Below are positions 21,687-33,600 of a stretch of DNA of 64,000 nt, in pieces (the first letter of the stretch is position 1; every line of letters begins with the position of its first letter). Under the pieces are notes generated by a model. It searched no databases. It saw only the letters and a program-made list of their open reading frames with translations, and was not told the DNA's origin. The DNA is from Linum tenue (lineage: Eukaryota; Streptophyta; Magnoliopsida; Malpighiales; Linaceae): the NCBI GenBank assembly GCA_946122785.1, contig CAMGYJ010000002.1:71142724-71206723 (forward strand). Direction: 5' to 3'. Made by a program: the position numbers and the translations under genes.

Positions 21687-24600
21687 ATGGCAGCTCCTCG
21701 AATCCTCCTCGCCGGCGATGTCTTTGGCCGCCTCAACCAGCTCTTCAAGCGCGTCCAATCGGTCTCTATTCTTCTCCCTCTCGCACCTTTCGTTCTTTCT
21801 CTCGAAGTTTAGCTAATTCCCATCATCCCGATTCTTGGACTATATTTTGATGACGACGTTTCACAGGTGAACAAGTCTGCTGGTCCCTTCGACGCACTCT
21901 TCTGCGTCGGCCAGTTCTTCCCCGACTCGCCGGAGCGGCTTGAGGAGTTCATGAACTACGTCGAAGGCCGCTCTTCTGTCCCCCTTCCTACTTACTTCAT
22001 CGGCGACTATGGTGTTGCCGCTCCTAAAGTCCTTTCCACTGCATCCAAGAACTCTGCCAACTTAGGATTCAAAATGGACGGTCTCGCCATATGCGAGAAT
22101 CTTCACTGGCTTAGGGGCAGCGGCAAGTTCTCCTTCCAGGGTATGGTGCCTGATAAAATGATCACTTGTTTTCCTCCCTTAATTGCCTGTCTGTGCTTAT
22201 TATATTTAGCCTAAATCGTTGCTGGAAGAAACTTGAACTGCAATGAAATCCCTGAGATTCAACTGTCACATTAACTGCAATGAAACTTGAACTGCAGTGA
22301 ATTCTCTGCTGTTCTGTATTGGGAGGCTATCTGCTGTTTCCACTGATTACTTTTGTGCTATTAGGTTTGTCCATTGTTTACTTGTCTGGTAGAAGCTCAT
22401 CGGAGGGTCAACAATTTGGTACATACAGTCAAGATGATGTTGATGCTTTGCGAGCATTGGCTGAGGAATCTGGAGTGGTTGATCTGTTCTTAACATATCC
22501 TCTATGCTCTTGATATGCATCGTGTTTTCATTTTCTTCCTCTAGTATATGTTACATTCTTGTAGCTTCATATGTTTTGTCTGAAATATGCAAACTTCCTT
22601 GACGGGTTCTCACTAATGAATGGCCAAGTGGGGTCACAACTAGAGCATCTTTGGCAGATGTTCCTGCCGAAGCATCAGATTCATCAGGGTGTGATCCTGC
22701 TATATCAGAGTTGGTAGCCGAGATCAAACCACGGTAAGTTGGTTACATGTGTTTATTGTTTACATGCTGTTGCACTTCACCAATATGTATGAATGACTTT
22801 CTTTTGTGTCACATGTCCTGTTAGGGAACAGCTCGTACACTCTTAAAGATGGAGTGAGATGCCTTGAAATGGGTAACTTTTAAGAAGTCTTGCTCTAAAG
22901 TGATCATTTCACTGAGCAGAAACCGAAGCTTTACATTGGAGCTTAGGCGTGACCTATACTTTGCTGTGTTAGGCCATATGTGATCCTTTGGCATGTTTGC
23001 TTAGTTTGTTTCGATGATTAGGTTTTAGGTAGGAAACGACATTTCTCTTCTACTGTTCCTGGCTGTCTAGGATAATGAATTCTCATGTAATAGATGGACC
23101 GATACAGCAAACTCATGTCCTTCTTTAATGATTCTTCTCTGATAGTAGTGCTACTAAAGGTTCCATTATAGTTCATATCGGACTCGCCATGACCTAGTTC
23201 TGCAATTTATGAATAGGTATTCCAGCCTAGGCGGGTTCCACAAAACCTGCTGGATGATTGTTTCTTTCTGTTACTTTATGGCTGAAAGTGAGAATAACAA
23301 AGACTAAAAGCACAGTTGATAGTGGATTTCTTCTTTCTGCTGAGTTCTGACTGCTTTTGTTCCTTGGCTAGCCACAAACATATCAGTCTTCTGTTCTTGA
23401 ACTCAAGAGGTTACTTCTCTTACTGAGTTTCTGCAGCCTGTCAGGTATCATATTGCAGGTACTAAAGATATATTTTATGCCCGGGAACCTTATTCCAACA
23501 CCGATGCTGTGCATGTCACTCGTTTTTTGGGCCTTGCTTCAGTTGGAAATCCTAAGAAACAGGTTAGCTGGAATCGCTTTTATTCTTACATACCCTTGCA
23601 ACACAGTTACTCAGGTTCTCATTAAGTTCACTCTATTTGATGAAACTGTTGTGAAATGAGGCTTCAACAAGAATAATTGTAAAGATAACAACGACAAGTG
23701 CTCTTTAGTTTACAGTTCCATCTGTTACAACACAAAAACTTAACAAGACGTCAATATGCTGATCCAGATGATGATGCAGTTAAATTATTTGCTGACTATA
23801 TATATTTGATTCCCAAAATTTTCTGATTTTTTGTTTCCTGTGATTGGCTTCCAGAAATTCATCCATGCAATTTCTCCTACTCCTGCATGTACTATGTCGG
23901 CCTCTGAAATCAGCGTGATGCCTTCAAATGCTACCTTATCACCATATACGTTTGAAGAGCAAACAGGTCGCCTTAAAGAAGTCACCAAGCGGCCTGGTGA
24001 TAGCATGTCTGATTCACAGTATTGGCGATATGATGTTTCTAAAAAGAGGCAGAAGTCTGGAGATGGGGATGGATTATGTTTTAAATTCATATACACTGGT
24101 TCTTGTCCAAGAGGTGAACAATGCAACTTTCAGCATGATATGGATTCAAGAGAACAATTTCGCAGGGGAGTTTGTCTTGATCTCCTTCTCAAGGGAAAAT
24201 GTGAGAAGGGCCTAGAGTGCAGCTTTAAGCATGAGTTGCAGAATGAAGCTGAGAACCCTCCTCGAAGAAGAGTCGGTTCCGGAAGTATGACTGCTAACAG
24301 GTCAGTATGTGAATATTTTTTGTGGACGACACTGACTGCTGAAGCTCCTTGCCTCTATGTTGTTCCTGTAGTTACAGATGTGTCATTTTTTCTTATTTCT
24401 TAATTGGTCGCCGCTTGCATTTGTTGCTTATGACCAAAATTTGTTCAATGTTACAGGTCAAAAGAATGTTGGTTTTGTTTGTCAAGCCCGAATGTGGAGT
24501 CTCATTTAATCATTAGTGTCGGAGAAAACTACTATTGTGCACTTGCTAAAGGCCCACTCGTGGAGGATCATGTACTAGTAATACCAATCGAGCATTTGCC

Positions 24601-25842
24601 CAACACCTTTACTCTTTCCCAAGAATTTGAGTCTGAACTGGTTAGACTCCATGACAGTCTCCAACTATACTTCCAGAATCGGCAAAAGGAAGCTGTTCTG
24701 TTTGAATGGGTTTCTAAGCGGGTTTCCCATGCCAATCTTCAGGTAACATTTGAGTTCATTAATACTTGGAGATGCTTATTAGATCCTCCTTTTTTATTGA
24801 GGCGTTTTCTGAAATCGACGTTCTCTGTCGTTTTCTTTTGCTCTCTATCTGTTTCACTGAACAGGTTGTTCCTGTTCCATCATCAAGGGCAGCTGCTGTT
24901 CCTGATATTTTTAACATGGCTGCTAAAAAAATGGGGTTTAAATTAGTTTCCAAGAAATGTAAGTCGGAGTATCTACATTACTAATGCTGCTAAGATTGAC
25001 ACGTTAAAAAGACAGACTCTATCCTTATTTTCTGCCATTACTTCCTTTTCCTGACCATTTAGATTGGATGTATTTTATCTTCGCATATCTTCAGTTCCTT
25101 GTGAATTTTGATAAGCTTGTCTATTTGTTATCTAAATTCATTGGATGCACTTCCAACTGCCTAATGGTGAATATATATGTGTTAATCTTTCAATGGGCAA
25201 CCTTTCATTGTTATTCACCCTGCTGCTTTTCTCTCGCAGTCGACAACATTTTGGACAGAAGAAAGTGGTTGAGGACACAGTTTGATGAGAATAGTAATTT
25301 CTTCTATGCTGAGGTCCCTGATGGCACGATACTAACTCTTTCAGTTGACGAGAATGAGAAATTCCCAGCACAGTTTGGACGCGAGGTAAGAAATTGTCTT
25401 CTCATTTCTGAAACCATCCAAAACTATTTCCAGTGTGACCTTAGTCACTCAGATCAGATGCTTTCAAAATGTGTTGAGCCTGAAATGCAGCCCTTTCACC
25501 TTCCTCTACTCGGCCCTTATTTAGTTCAACAAGTTGAAGTTATTATTCACTTGGCATTGTCTTTGTGCCGGTTGTTGCTGGTTGCATATGAAACAGGACT
25601 ATAATAGACAACCGATTTGACTATGCTAATGGAGATACAGTACAGCCAACCTGCCTGATGAAAACCTTCACTGTTCCGTACTAAAATTTTACCATGTGAT
25701 GAAAACCTTCTGGCAGGTGTTAGCTGGCTTGCTAAATATGCCCGACAGGGCCGATTGGAGGAACTGCAGCCTCAGCAAGGAAGAGGAAACAAGCGCTGTG
25801 GAAAAATTCAAGGAAGGGTTCAAAGAGCTAGACCCCAATTAA
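21687..25842 (+). CDS. CWF19-like protein 1 with two CCCH zinc fingers
   Basis: Plant CWF19L1 homologue (like Arabidopsis At5g56900, C3H64). The family is linked to the post-splicing spliceosome and lariat debranching. Ten exons: 21687-21761, 21867-22140, 22365-22494, 22614-22733, 23445-23562, 23855-24300, 24457-24742, 24865-24958, 25240-25385, 25717-25842, giving 604 residues. The N-terminal third (ILLAGDVFGR, FDALFCVGQFF) is the Drn1/metallophosphatase-like fold. Two C-x8-C-x5-C-x3-H fingers sit at C314-H333 and C346-H365. The CwfJ C-terminal-1 region follows (ECWFCLSSPNVESHLI, then DHVLVIPIEHLP, HIT-like), then CwfJ C-terminal-2 (DIFNMAAKKMGF, RADWRNC). Intron 3 is of U12 AT-AC type. A hAT MITE ends 15 bp before the ATG, which may have changed the leader. 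Confidence 0.92.
22495..22613 (+). other. U12-type AT-AC intron of the CWF19L1 gene
   Basis: No GT donor or AG acceptor lets exons 3 and 4 join correctly. Splicing ATATCCTC at 22495 to AC at 22612-22613 restores the conserved run DLFLTNEWPSGVT. The donor differs from the U12 consensus ATATCCTT at one base. The branch site TTCCTTGAC (22595-22603) fits TTCCTTRAY, and its A lies 11 bases from the acceptor, within the narrow U12 spacing. The intron is 119 bp. Confidence 0.92.
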
Positions 25843-26586
25843 CCAATTTTATTCAGGTTTGACCAAACTCACCACCCCCCAACCCTGTTTCAAACAATAT
25901 CCAGGATCCTATTTCCTGTTAGCACCGTCATGTTTCGGATCTGTTGCTGCTGCCTGCCAACCCTGCCCATCCAGGATCCTATTTGATTATATGTCCTCTG
26001 AAATAGTAGTCTGCCAGAAAATCAAGGGAATTTTGCTGTCTCATTGGAAGGTTCCTTGAGATCTAGGTTTCCTTTAGATCCCAACCAAATGTTTGCGGGT
26101 GAGGGTTTTTTATAAAGTCGAAGGAAGTCTCTTTTCGGCCCTTTTTTTTAAGGGAAATGAAGGAATGGGAGGGGAAGTAGGGGTTCCAATTTACAAGGTG
26201 TCTTCCCACATGGGGATGAGAAACAAAGTAAGTTAGAGAACTTTCTCTTTTTAATTTCTCTTTTTTTTTCCCCTGGGTGGTGGGAGAAGATGGTCCCGTT
26301 GGCTTTTTAGGCTCTAAATTCTTCAGCTGCTTGAGGAAAACGGCAAGTTAGGCTGCTGCCTGAGGAACTCCCTTTTTCCCCTTTATGAGGTGGTGGGGGA
26401 TTTGCCGAATTGAAGGGGAAGTAAGAGGCAAAGAAAGTGACTTGTAATGTGTGGAGTCAGTTAAGTTGACGCCTTCGAGCATGTATTAAATATTTGGGGT
26501 AGAGAAGTTAAGGAGGTCTGGGTGTTTGGTACCCGGTCCAGCTTGTTGACAGAGGTTCTAGTGCAAGAGCATATTGGATAGTACGG
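25843..26586. other. Downstream flank of the CWF19L1 gene
   Basis: Contains the probable 3-prime UTR. No other gene was seen. Confidence 0.4.
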
Positions 26587-26587
26587 G

Positions 26588-26800
26588 CCTGTAATCTCAC
26601 TCGTTAGATGCACGTTGTTCGTGTTTTGGGTCGGAGGGATTACTAGCCTTGTCATTTGATGGTGTCAATAGATGCATCGATTCCATCAGCATGGCATGTA
26701 ATCTCGCTCGTTGGATGCATGTTGTGTAGGTCGGATAGGATGGATTACCAACCCTTTCATTTGATGATGTCAATAGATGTATTGATCCCATCAGCATGCT
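26588..26800. repeat. About 108-bp tandem duplication
   Basis: Two diverged copies begin GTAATCTCACTCGTTAGATG (26591) and GTAATCTCGCTCGTTGGATG (26699). Each ends with CCATCAGCATG. The small minus-strand ORF at 26597-26797 merely reads through the repeat. Confidence 0.8.
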
Positions 26801-29800
26801 AGCAAATATTTGTTCATATGTGTTGGCTTAGGTTTAGAATGGACATTGATTCTAATTTAATCTGTGCTCCACTCACAAAACTAAAGTGCTCAACTCTAAA
26901 ACTAGTATTAAAACATCTCATTTTAATTGCTAGCATTAGTTTATTACGATGGTATAACAAGTAACATAGAACTATTTCAAGCCCTAAATCTTGAATTATG
27001 AACACTAATTTCTAAACTATGAACTCCAACCATTGAATTCCTCAAATCAAAGTAAATTTAGTGTAGTTCTTGTGATAATTGTTGCATTTTTCTTGTTCAT
27101 CGTGTTGCAATTGACTATTGACATAGTTAGGCATGGTGTATAATAAGCACTCGAACAAAGCCGAACATATATATGTAGTTAGGTCGGGTGTACAATTTTG
27201 GGTATAAGCGACGATACGAAATTGCGTCGAAGAGAGAATATGCATTTTGTTCCAGCCATCGAAAACCAAAAAATTATTGGAAGGGAAAGGTTTGGTTTTA
27301 GCTCTTGTTTGTCGGCCAGTGTTCTTACATAAACAAATCTCCTTATTCCTTCACGGACACTGATCATTCACAGAAGCTGGCACTGGTTCAGCTTTGGTGC
27401 TACGTTCTGATCATCACGTGAACTTGCAGAAGCACTATAAGTAAGAATAGAGAAAATGGGGAAAAAAGCTTGAATTCGAGATGTGCTGCAGGGCATTCCC
27501 TCCAACGTCATGGGCCAAAAAAAATCAATCATACATAAGTTTCCAATCCCAGTTTGTCCAATTTTTGTTTCTTTCTTTCTTATTCGTTTGCTGGCTACGC
27601 TAAAGTTATGTAGGGAGGTGGTAGTTTGTGGTCCTTGTAGAAATAAAATGCTGTTGTATGATAGGGTCATGCACACAATAGGATATCAAGCGTGATCAAT
27701 TTGAGAAACATACAATCACGATATAATAGGTTATTAGCCCGACGTAGTCCTTACTCGAGTGTTTTAGTATTACAAATGGATGCAGTGCATTCTACCTTAT
27801 GAGAAAATCGATCTATATCTTATGAGTTGGTTTGTTAACGATGCATATATTTATTAAATTGTATATCACACCTCCTGCGATGTTTAATAATTTAAGTATG
27901 TGAGCAAATATGTCTCGTATATGACATAAAGATCAGTTAATCGCATGTATCGTATATTACATATAAATATTAGGGTATATAATTCATAAATTATCTTAGA
28001 GTTGAGCTCGAGCCTAAATTTTGATCTTAGTGATGAGCCGATATTCAATAAATGAGATGACTCGTGTTCGGCTCGGCTCTGCTCGTTCATAAACGAACTG
28101 AGCTCGAGTTCGGCTCGTTTATAAATGAACCAAACCTGAACAAGACAAAGTTGGGTTCGGCTCGGGTTATTAACAACCCTAATCTCGACTGGTCAAGAGG
28201 TCTGCACACTTATTACTCTCTCGATATATGTGATATGTTTAAACTTCCAAGTCTCGGGAATGGAGATCGAGAAAGTGCTGAATTATTGCTACATGAAGAT
28301 GATCATTACCATTCGGCTGGAGGAGTAGCCGAACTACACATTTCGAATCCAATTGAACCCGAACAGACGATGTCCAAAATCTCAAGCTAACCGAAACCTC
28401 TCTACTGCGCGTCTCAATTCTGCCCTGGTTATGCAACAAACAACGAGGTTGGCTCGCTAATCAACGTCACGTATAATTATTAATAAAACCAACAAGAACT
28501 TGACCCGATTCCGAATATCGAAGTTATCAGAATTGCGATACACCAAATAAAAAATTGACAATTGTCAGAAGATCTGTGCCTTCGTGCTCATAGGTACCCT
28601 AACTCAAGTTCGATATTAAGAAATTATTGTAATTTTTATTCAAATCCCTTGTCTTCTATTATCTCTAATTCTCTATTACTAGTTTTATAAGCTCAAGAAG
28701 AAAAGAAGTGAAGAAAGTGGTAGGCCTAGCCGCGCTATGGATGTGTGGATTAGAATTGTTTAACACGGGAAATTCGTATTTGGGTTTTGTAAAGTGGAGA
28801 GTGGGATGTGTAGCGTAGTAGAGGATGATGAATTGGAATTCCCAGTCCACCACCACCGGTCGCTAAAAGTTTCAACTCACCAATCCCCATTTCTATTGTT
28901 TAAAACTTTGACTTGGCCATGTTAAACATCACAATCTCCCCACTATTCCCCAAATCTTTTCTCAGAGATTCGAGGAGAGAAACCTTTCCTCAGTCTCTCT
29001 TATCTAACCATCGTTAGTAAATTATGTCACATTATCATTGCACTAGATGTGAAATTTCATTATTACACCTCTCTTCTTGAAAACTTAAGAGTACTCTCCT
29101 ATTATTACTCGGTAACATCAGAAGCTAGGAGCAGGATCTTGGAACGATCAGTTATAAATTCGATTCGGTGACACCAGTTGAGACCGATGCTTGAGTTTAT
29201 TTCTCAATTGGAAACAAATGCTTTGATAGATTTCACATGATAGTGTGATGCATTGTTGGGTTTTACCTTTGTTCTTGTCGGCGTTTATTCTCCGTGATTT
29301 GGAACGATTACTAGTCTGATTGAATCAGACTTTTGTTTTACAGCGAACCTCATCGGATGCAAATCCTAGCTATGCTAGTCCATTTGTCAGGTGTTTTCCA
29401 GGAGCCCAATTATCAATTCAAAAGAAAAAACCATCTCCATCCTCTTAAATTGACAATCTCGACCATCCCTAAGTAAGAACTCTCTACTCACTATCCATAT
29501 CCAGGACAACCACCTTGACACCTTCAAGTGACATGACCGAACCGTAGGGCAATTCTCATACATGAGGATGCACCCACGAAGTCTCTCATGAGTCGTGACT
29601 AAATCTCCAAACTTCACAAGAAAACGGGAGGTTAGATATTTAAGATCTTCAACCTCCTTAAAACTCGTGAATTTAACCATCTTCTAATGAATCAATGAAT
29701 TCTTAAAAATATTTAATTCCTTTCACCTTGATTAGAGAAACTGATTTTGTGTATCTCGATATCGTTAATGATGCGACAAGCGACATGTCAAATGCATAAA

Positions 29801-30634
29801 GAAATAGATATGTAATCTCAATAATAAAATTCTTTAGAAATGTCTAGCCTTCCGATAAGAAAATCTTCACCACTTGTTGCTAGAAATGACTGGTTGATGA
29901 ATTTCCTTTTGACTCCAATGAAGCATATGTATGTCCACGGGACAGACATTAATCAATCCATACAATAAAATTCTCCTTTGCACTTAAGTTTTTGTATTAT
30001 AAGAAAATAAAAAAAGGAAGAAATATGGTTGAAATCTTGCTGTCTTGTCACTGTGGCCCAAGTCCCGGTGTCCCACAGTCCAAACCACAAACTACCACTC
30101 TCTCACCTTTTCTTTCCCTCTCCTCTCCTCTCTTCTGTCCTCCCTGTTATTTTGCCACCCCACCATGAATCTGCCTTCTTTCTTTCTCCTCCATTAATCA
30201 CCATCCCTCAAAACTCAATCACGGACTCAGTCTGCTGGTTTAAGGGCCGGCTCCCAGTTCCAATACTCATTACTGCTCTTAATCTCACAACCCCATGTCA
30301 GGAAAACCACGGTCTCTTATTCTCCCACCCGCCAATCTCAAAAAGCTCTGCAAATTTGAGAGCTTTAACTTCAAAGACAAGCACTTTCCTGCCCCATTTT
30401 CACCAAACCAATTCTGGGTCCTTCTCTAAACACCCCCATTTGCTTTTCTATCGATGTTTCCAGGGCTTCCACTATTTCTTGCTTCGAGTAATCTTGAAGC
30501 AAACACTGTTTCATTTTGTATTTGTGCAGAAAGACACACTTCTTTCTGCCTCTCTTTTGCCAACAGCATTTGTAGCTGATTAATCTCCTCCCGCCAATAG
30601 AGATTTCGGAATTTTGTGTGTGGCTGTTTGTGGG
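26801..30634. other. Long intergenic region before the receptor kinase
   Basis: From 28000 to 28185 there are GGCTCG and GAGCTCGAG words ending GGGTTATTAACAACCCTAA, resembling one end of a hAT-type element; no second end was found. Two minus-strand ORFs (27368-27676, 102 residues; 29387-29680, 97 residues) have no family I recognise. The second contains LKYLTSRFLVKFGDLVTTHE and could be a gene relic. The last 600 bp are pyrimidine-rich and probably hold the promoter and leader of the receptor kinase. Confidence 0.4.
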
Positions 30635-33600
30635 ATGGGGTTTGTTGTCACCAGTCGGTTGTTGTTGCAGCTGGTGAAGCTCTGTGCCATCAGCTTGATT
30701 TTCACCATCCAAGGATCTACAGGTGAAATTCCATACTCGTCACCTCTTATTTGTTTCAGCCTGATTTGTCTAAATTTGGAAATGAAAGTTTTGTTCTTTC
30801 TTTCTTAGGCAGTTAGGCTCTTGGTGGTGGTTGGTTGTTGCCATTTCTTTTGTTTTCTCCTTCTACCTTTTTGGTTCCTTATGGGGATATTCTGTTTTTA
30901 ATGATCTGGGTTGGTCAAATATTTCTGCTGCTACTGCTATTGAAGAAGTTTTGTGGGCACCCAATTGGGAAGCAATTGAATCTGTAAGGAATAACTTTGA
31001 AATTCTCATTGGGTTAGATTGGAGGGCATACCGACTTGAGATCCAGTAGTTTGTTTTACTCCCTTCATTGAAAATAGGTAGAGCTGAGGTAGGAAACTTA
31101 CTGGCCACTTCAAATTGTTGCTGGATAGCAGCATTTAATAGTCTTAAGTGTGGCTTATTGCTCATCTGAATATAACTTGATAGTCAAGTTTCTTAGTGCA
31201 ATTCTCGTTTGAATTGGGTAACTGAGACTATTTGGCTTGTTTTCTCTCCTTCAGGATTCAGTATATCACCAACTCAGAGAATCGAAAATCAGTTGGTAGG
31301 GGCAGTTCAGAGTCCAGTCCATCAGATTAGGCCATTCGAAAGCAATCCACCGAGCTCAGAGTCCCATGTAAATGGTAACTGTCTTAAACTTGTGAACTGT
31401 TAGCTCTTGCTAGAATGGGATAAGCTAAATTGAGAAAGCTGGTGCGACAAATGCAGGGCCTACAACATTCGACACACCCCCTGAATCAATTTCGGGGCAG
31501 GCACCATCCTACCAGCCTAGTCCAGTTGGATCATCACCACCTTATAGAACTGCTCCTCCACCTCTAGTTGTTTCTGGAAATGTGCCTTCTGAATCTCCAA
31601 CTGTTTCATTTACACCTATACCACAGACAATAATAGCTCCTTCTCCTGAAAATTTTGAAGGAAATGTAGCACCTTTGCCATCAAAAGCTAATGATGGAAG
31701 TGTTTCTCTTGAACCTCCATTACCAAGTTTCGCTCCGCCACCCCAGATTTCTGGAGGGAATGTTGCACCTCTACCACCTAACTCTTCTGAAGGACACGTA
31801 GCACCTATGCCGTCTAGCTCTTCTGGAGGAAGTGTTTTAGTTGGACCCCCAACACATAGTATAGCTCCTCCTCCTCATCAAATGTCTCAAGGACAAGCAG
31901 CACCTATGCCGTCTAACTCTTCTGGAGGAAATGTTTTAGGTAGACCCCCAGCACATAGTATAGCCCCTCCTCCTCAAATGTCTCAAGGAGAAGCAGCACC
32001 TGTGCCGTCAAACTTCAATGGAGGGAATGTGACCTTAGCACCTCCCCCAAAGAGTATAGTTTCTCCCCCCCAGACTTCTCAAGGACAACCTGTACCTTCA
32101 CCACCGAGCAGTTCTGGAGGAGGAGTCTCCTTGGTGCCTCCACCACATAATAGTATAGCTCCTCCACCTCGGAATTTTGAACGACAAGTAGCACCAACGC
32201 CATCAAACAGTCCTGGAAAACGGGAGCCGGGTGAAAAGGCTCCTGCCCCTATGCCAGGTTGGTAGATTCTTGGACATTAGTCATGGTGGAATGCTAGTAA
32301 TTTCAAAGTTTGAATGTGGTTCGGAAAATCTTACCATATCTGTTTCCAGTGGCAACACCTCCAGCTAATTCACCACCAAGTCTACCGTCCATCCACCCAG
32401 GTGTGCCAGAACCTTCGACCGGGAGTGCTCCTCAGAAAAACACAACGTTTAATGGTTCTCCTCTCCAAAAACCAGTTCCAGGTATGAAAAGCAGTGTGTT
32501 GCTGAATATCACAATACCTGAAGACTGAAGTTCAGTTTGGTAACAAAGAATTTTGATCTCTTGAATTTGTTTGCCCTGTATATGGCCAGCAGTGGCATTA
32601 CCTCCGAGGATATTGGGAAGGGAGAAACCAGTGCAACATCCAATCGCACCAGCAGTCATTATCCCCTCTGTCTCCCCAGGTGTGTGCCTTATTCATTTAG
32701 AGTACCATTTGACTAATTTTTCTTCTCTTTTCAAACTGCCCAAATTGACCAGTTCCAGGTTATTTTGTCCCATTCCAGTTCAGTCACCCTTGGGAGATTT
32801 GCCACATAATTCGTCAAGAAATCTTCCAGTTGCTCCTATGAAATCTCCTCCAAGATTGGAAGGTTTTTTTTTTTTTTTCCGTTGACGATTTTCCTTCATT
32901 CTGGAAATATTTCTTATAATTGGCTGTAGATGCTGTTATGGCTGAGCGAAATCTATAGATATTTGGCAAAGAAGCAGCATTTTAAATTTAGATATCATAC
33001 TTGTGTCTTGTTGCAGATCCTGAGGTCTCGTCTCCATCATCTACTCCTCCAAGGACTCATTGGACAAAAGATGGAACTCCAGTTACTGCACCCTCGGCTG
33101 AAATACAAAAGCCCTTACCAGTGTTGCCACCTACAACTCATGCACCCGCTAAAGGTATAGGTTCTGCAAACCCCGTCACACAAGGGTGAAAGGACAATAA
33201 GTAAATTACCCTGCCCTTAAAATTATTACTAGATGGGAGAGTAACTTAACAATGTATTGGCATTTTCAGCTTCTTTTCCTGCTGTGGCTCCTTCTGTTCA
33301 CAAAGCTTGGCGGCATTCGAATAAAGCTCCTTCTCCGTCTTCTACCTCTTCTCATAAACACAACAATGCAAGAAATGGAAGCAGCATCGCTCCTCCCAAA
33401 TCATCATATGTTATACCTCCTCACTCATCAGAAGAGCCAGGTCTAGATTTCTACCTATCAAATTTTAAAAGAGTGTGAGACGGTAGTTTTATGGTTTACC
33501 ATCCACTTGAATTTATTATGTCCAACTTACCAACTGCTTTCTCCTTCTTTCCTTTCTATTCCCCGTCCAGCACTCCCTCCCTCATCTCTTCCAACTAGCA

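Noticed and set aside
21452..21850. 132-residue ORF starting MRIRVNVNILIEV
   Set aside because: A near-identical frame occurs at 48030-48254 inside the second MITE copy, so it is read-through of a noncoding element rather than a gene.
27368..27676. 102-residue minus-strand ORF, possible small secreted protein
   Set aside because: It has a hydrophobic stretch near its C terminus but no signal peptide at the start, no cysteine pattern and no neighbouring promoter; too weak to call.
29387..29680. 97-residue minus-strand ORF containing LKYLTSRFLVKFGDLVTTHE
   Set aside because: It looks protein-like but I could not place it in a family, and the flanks show no exons. Kept only as a possible relic in the intergenic entry.
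30029..30583. 184-residue plus-strand ORF upstream of the receptor kinase
   Set aside because: It is a Pro/Ser/Leu-rich reading of a pyrimidine-rich leader, with no family features and no start context. The kinase signal peptide begins at 30635 instead.
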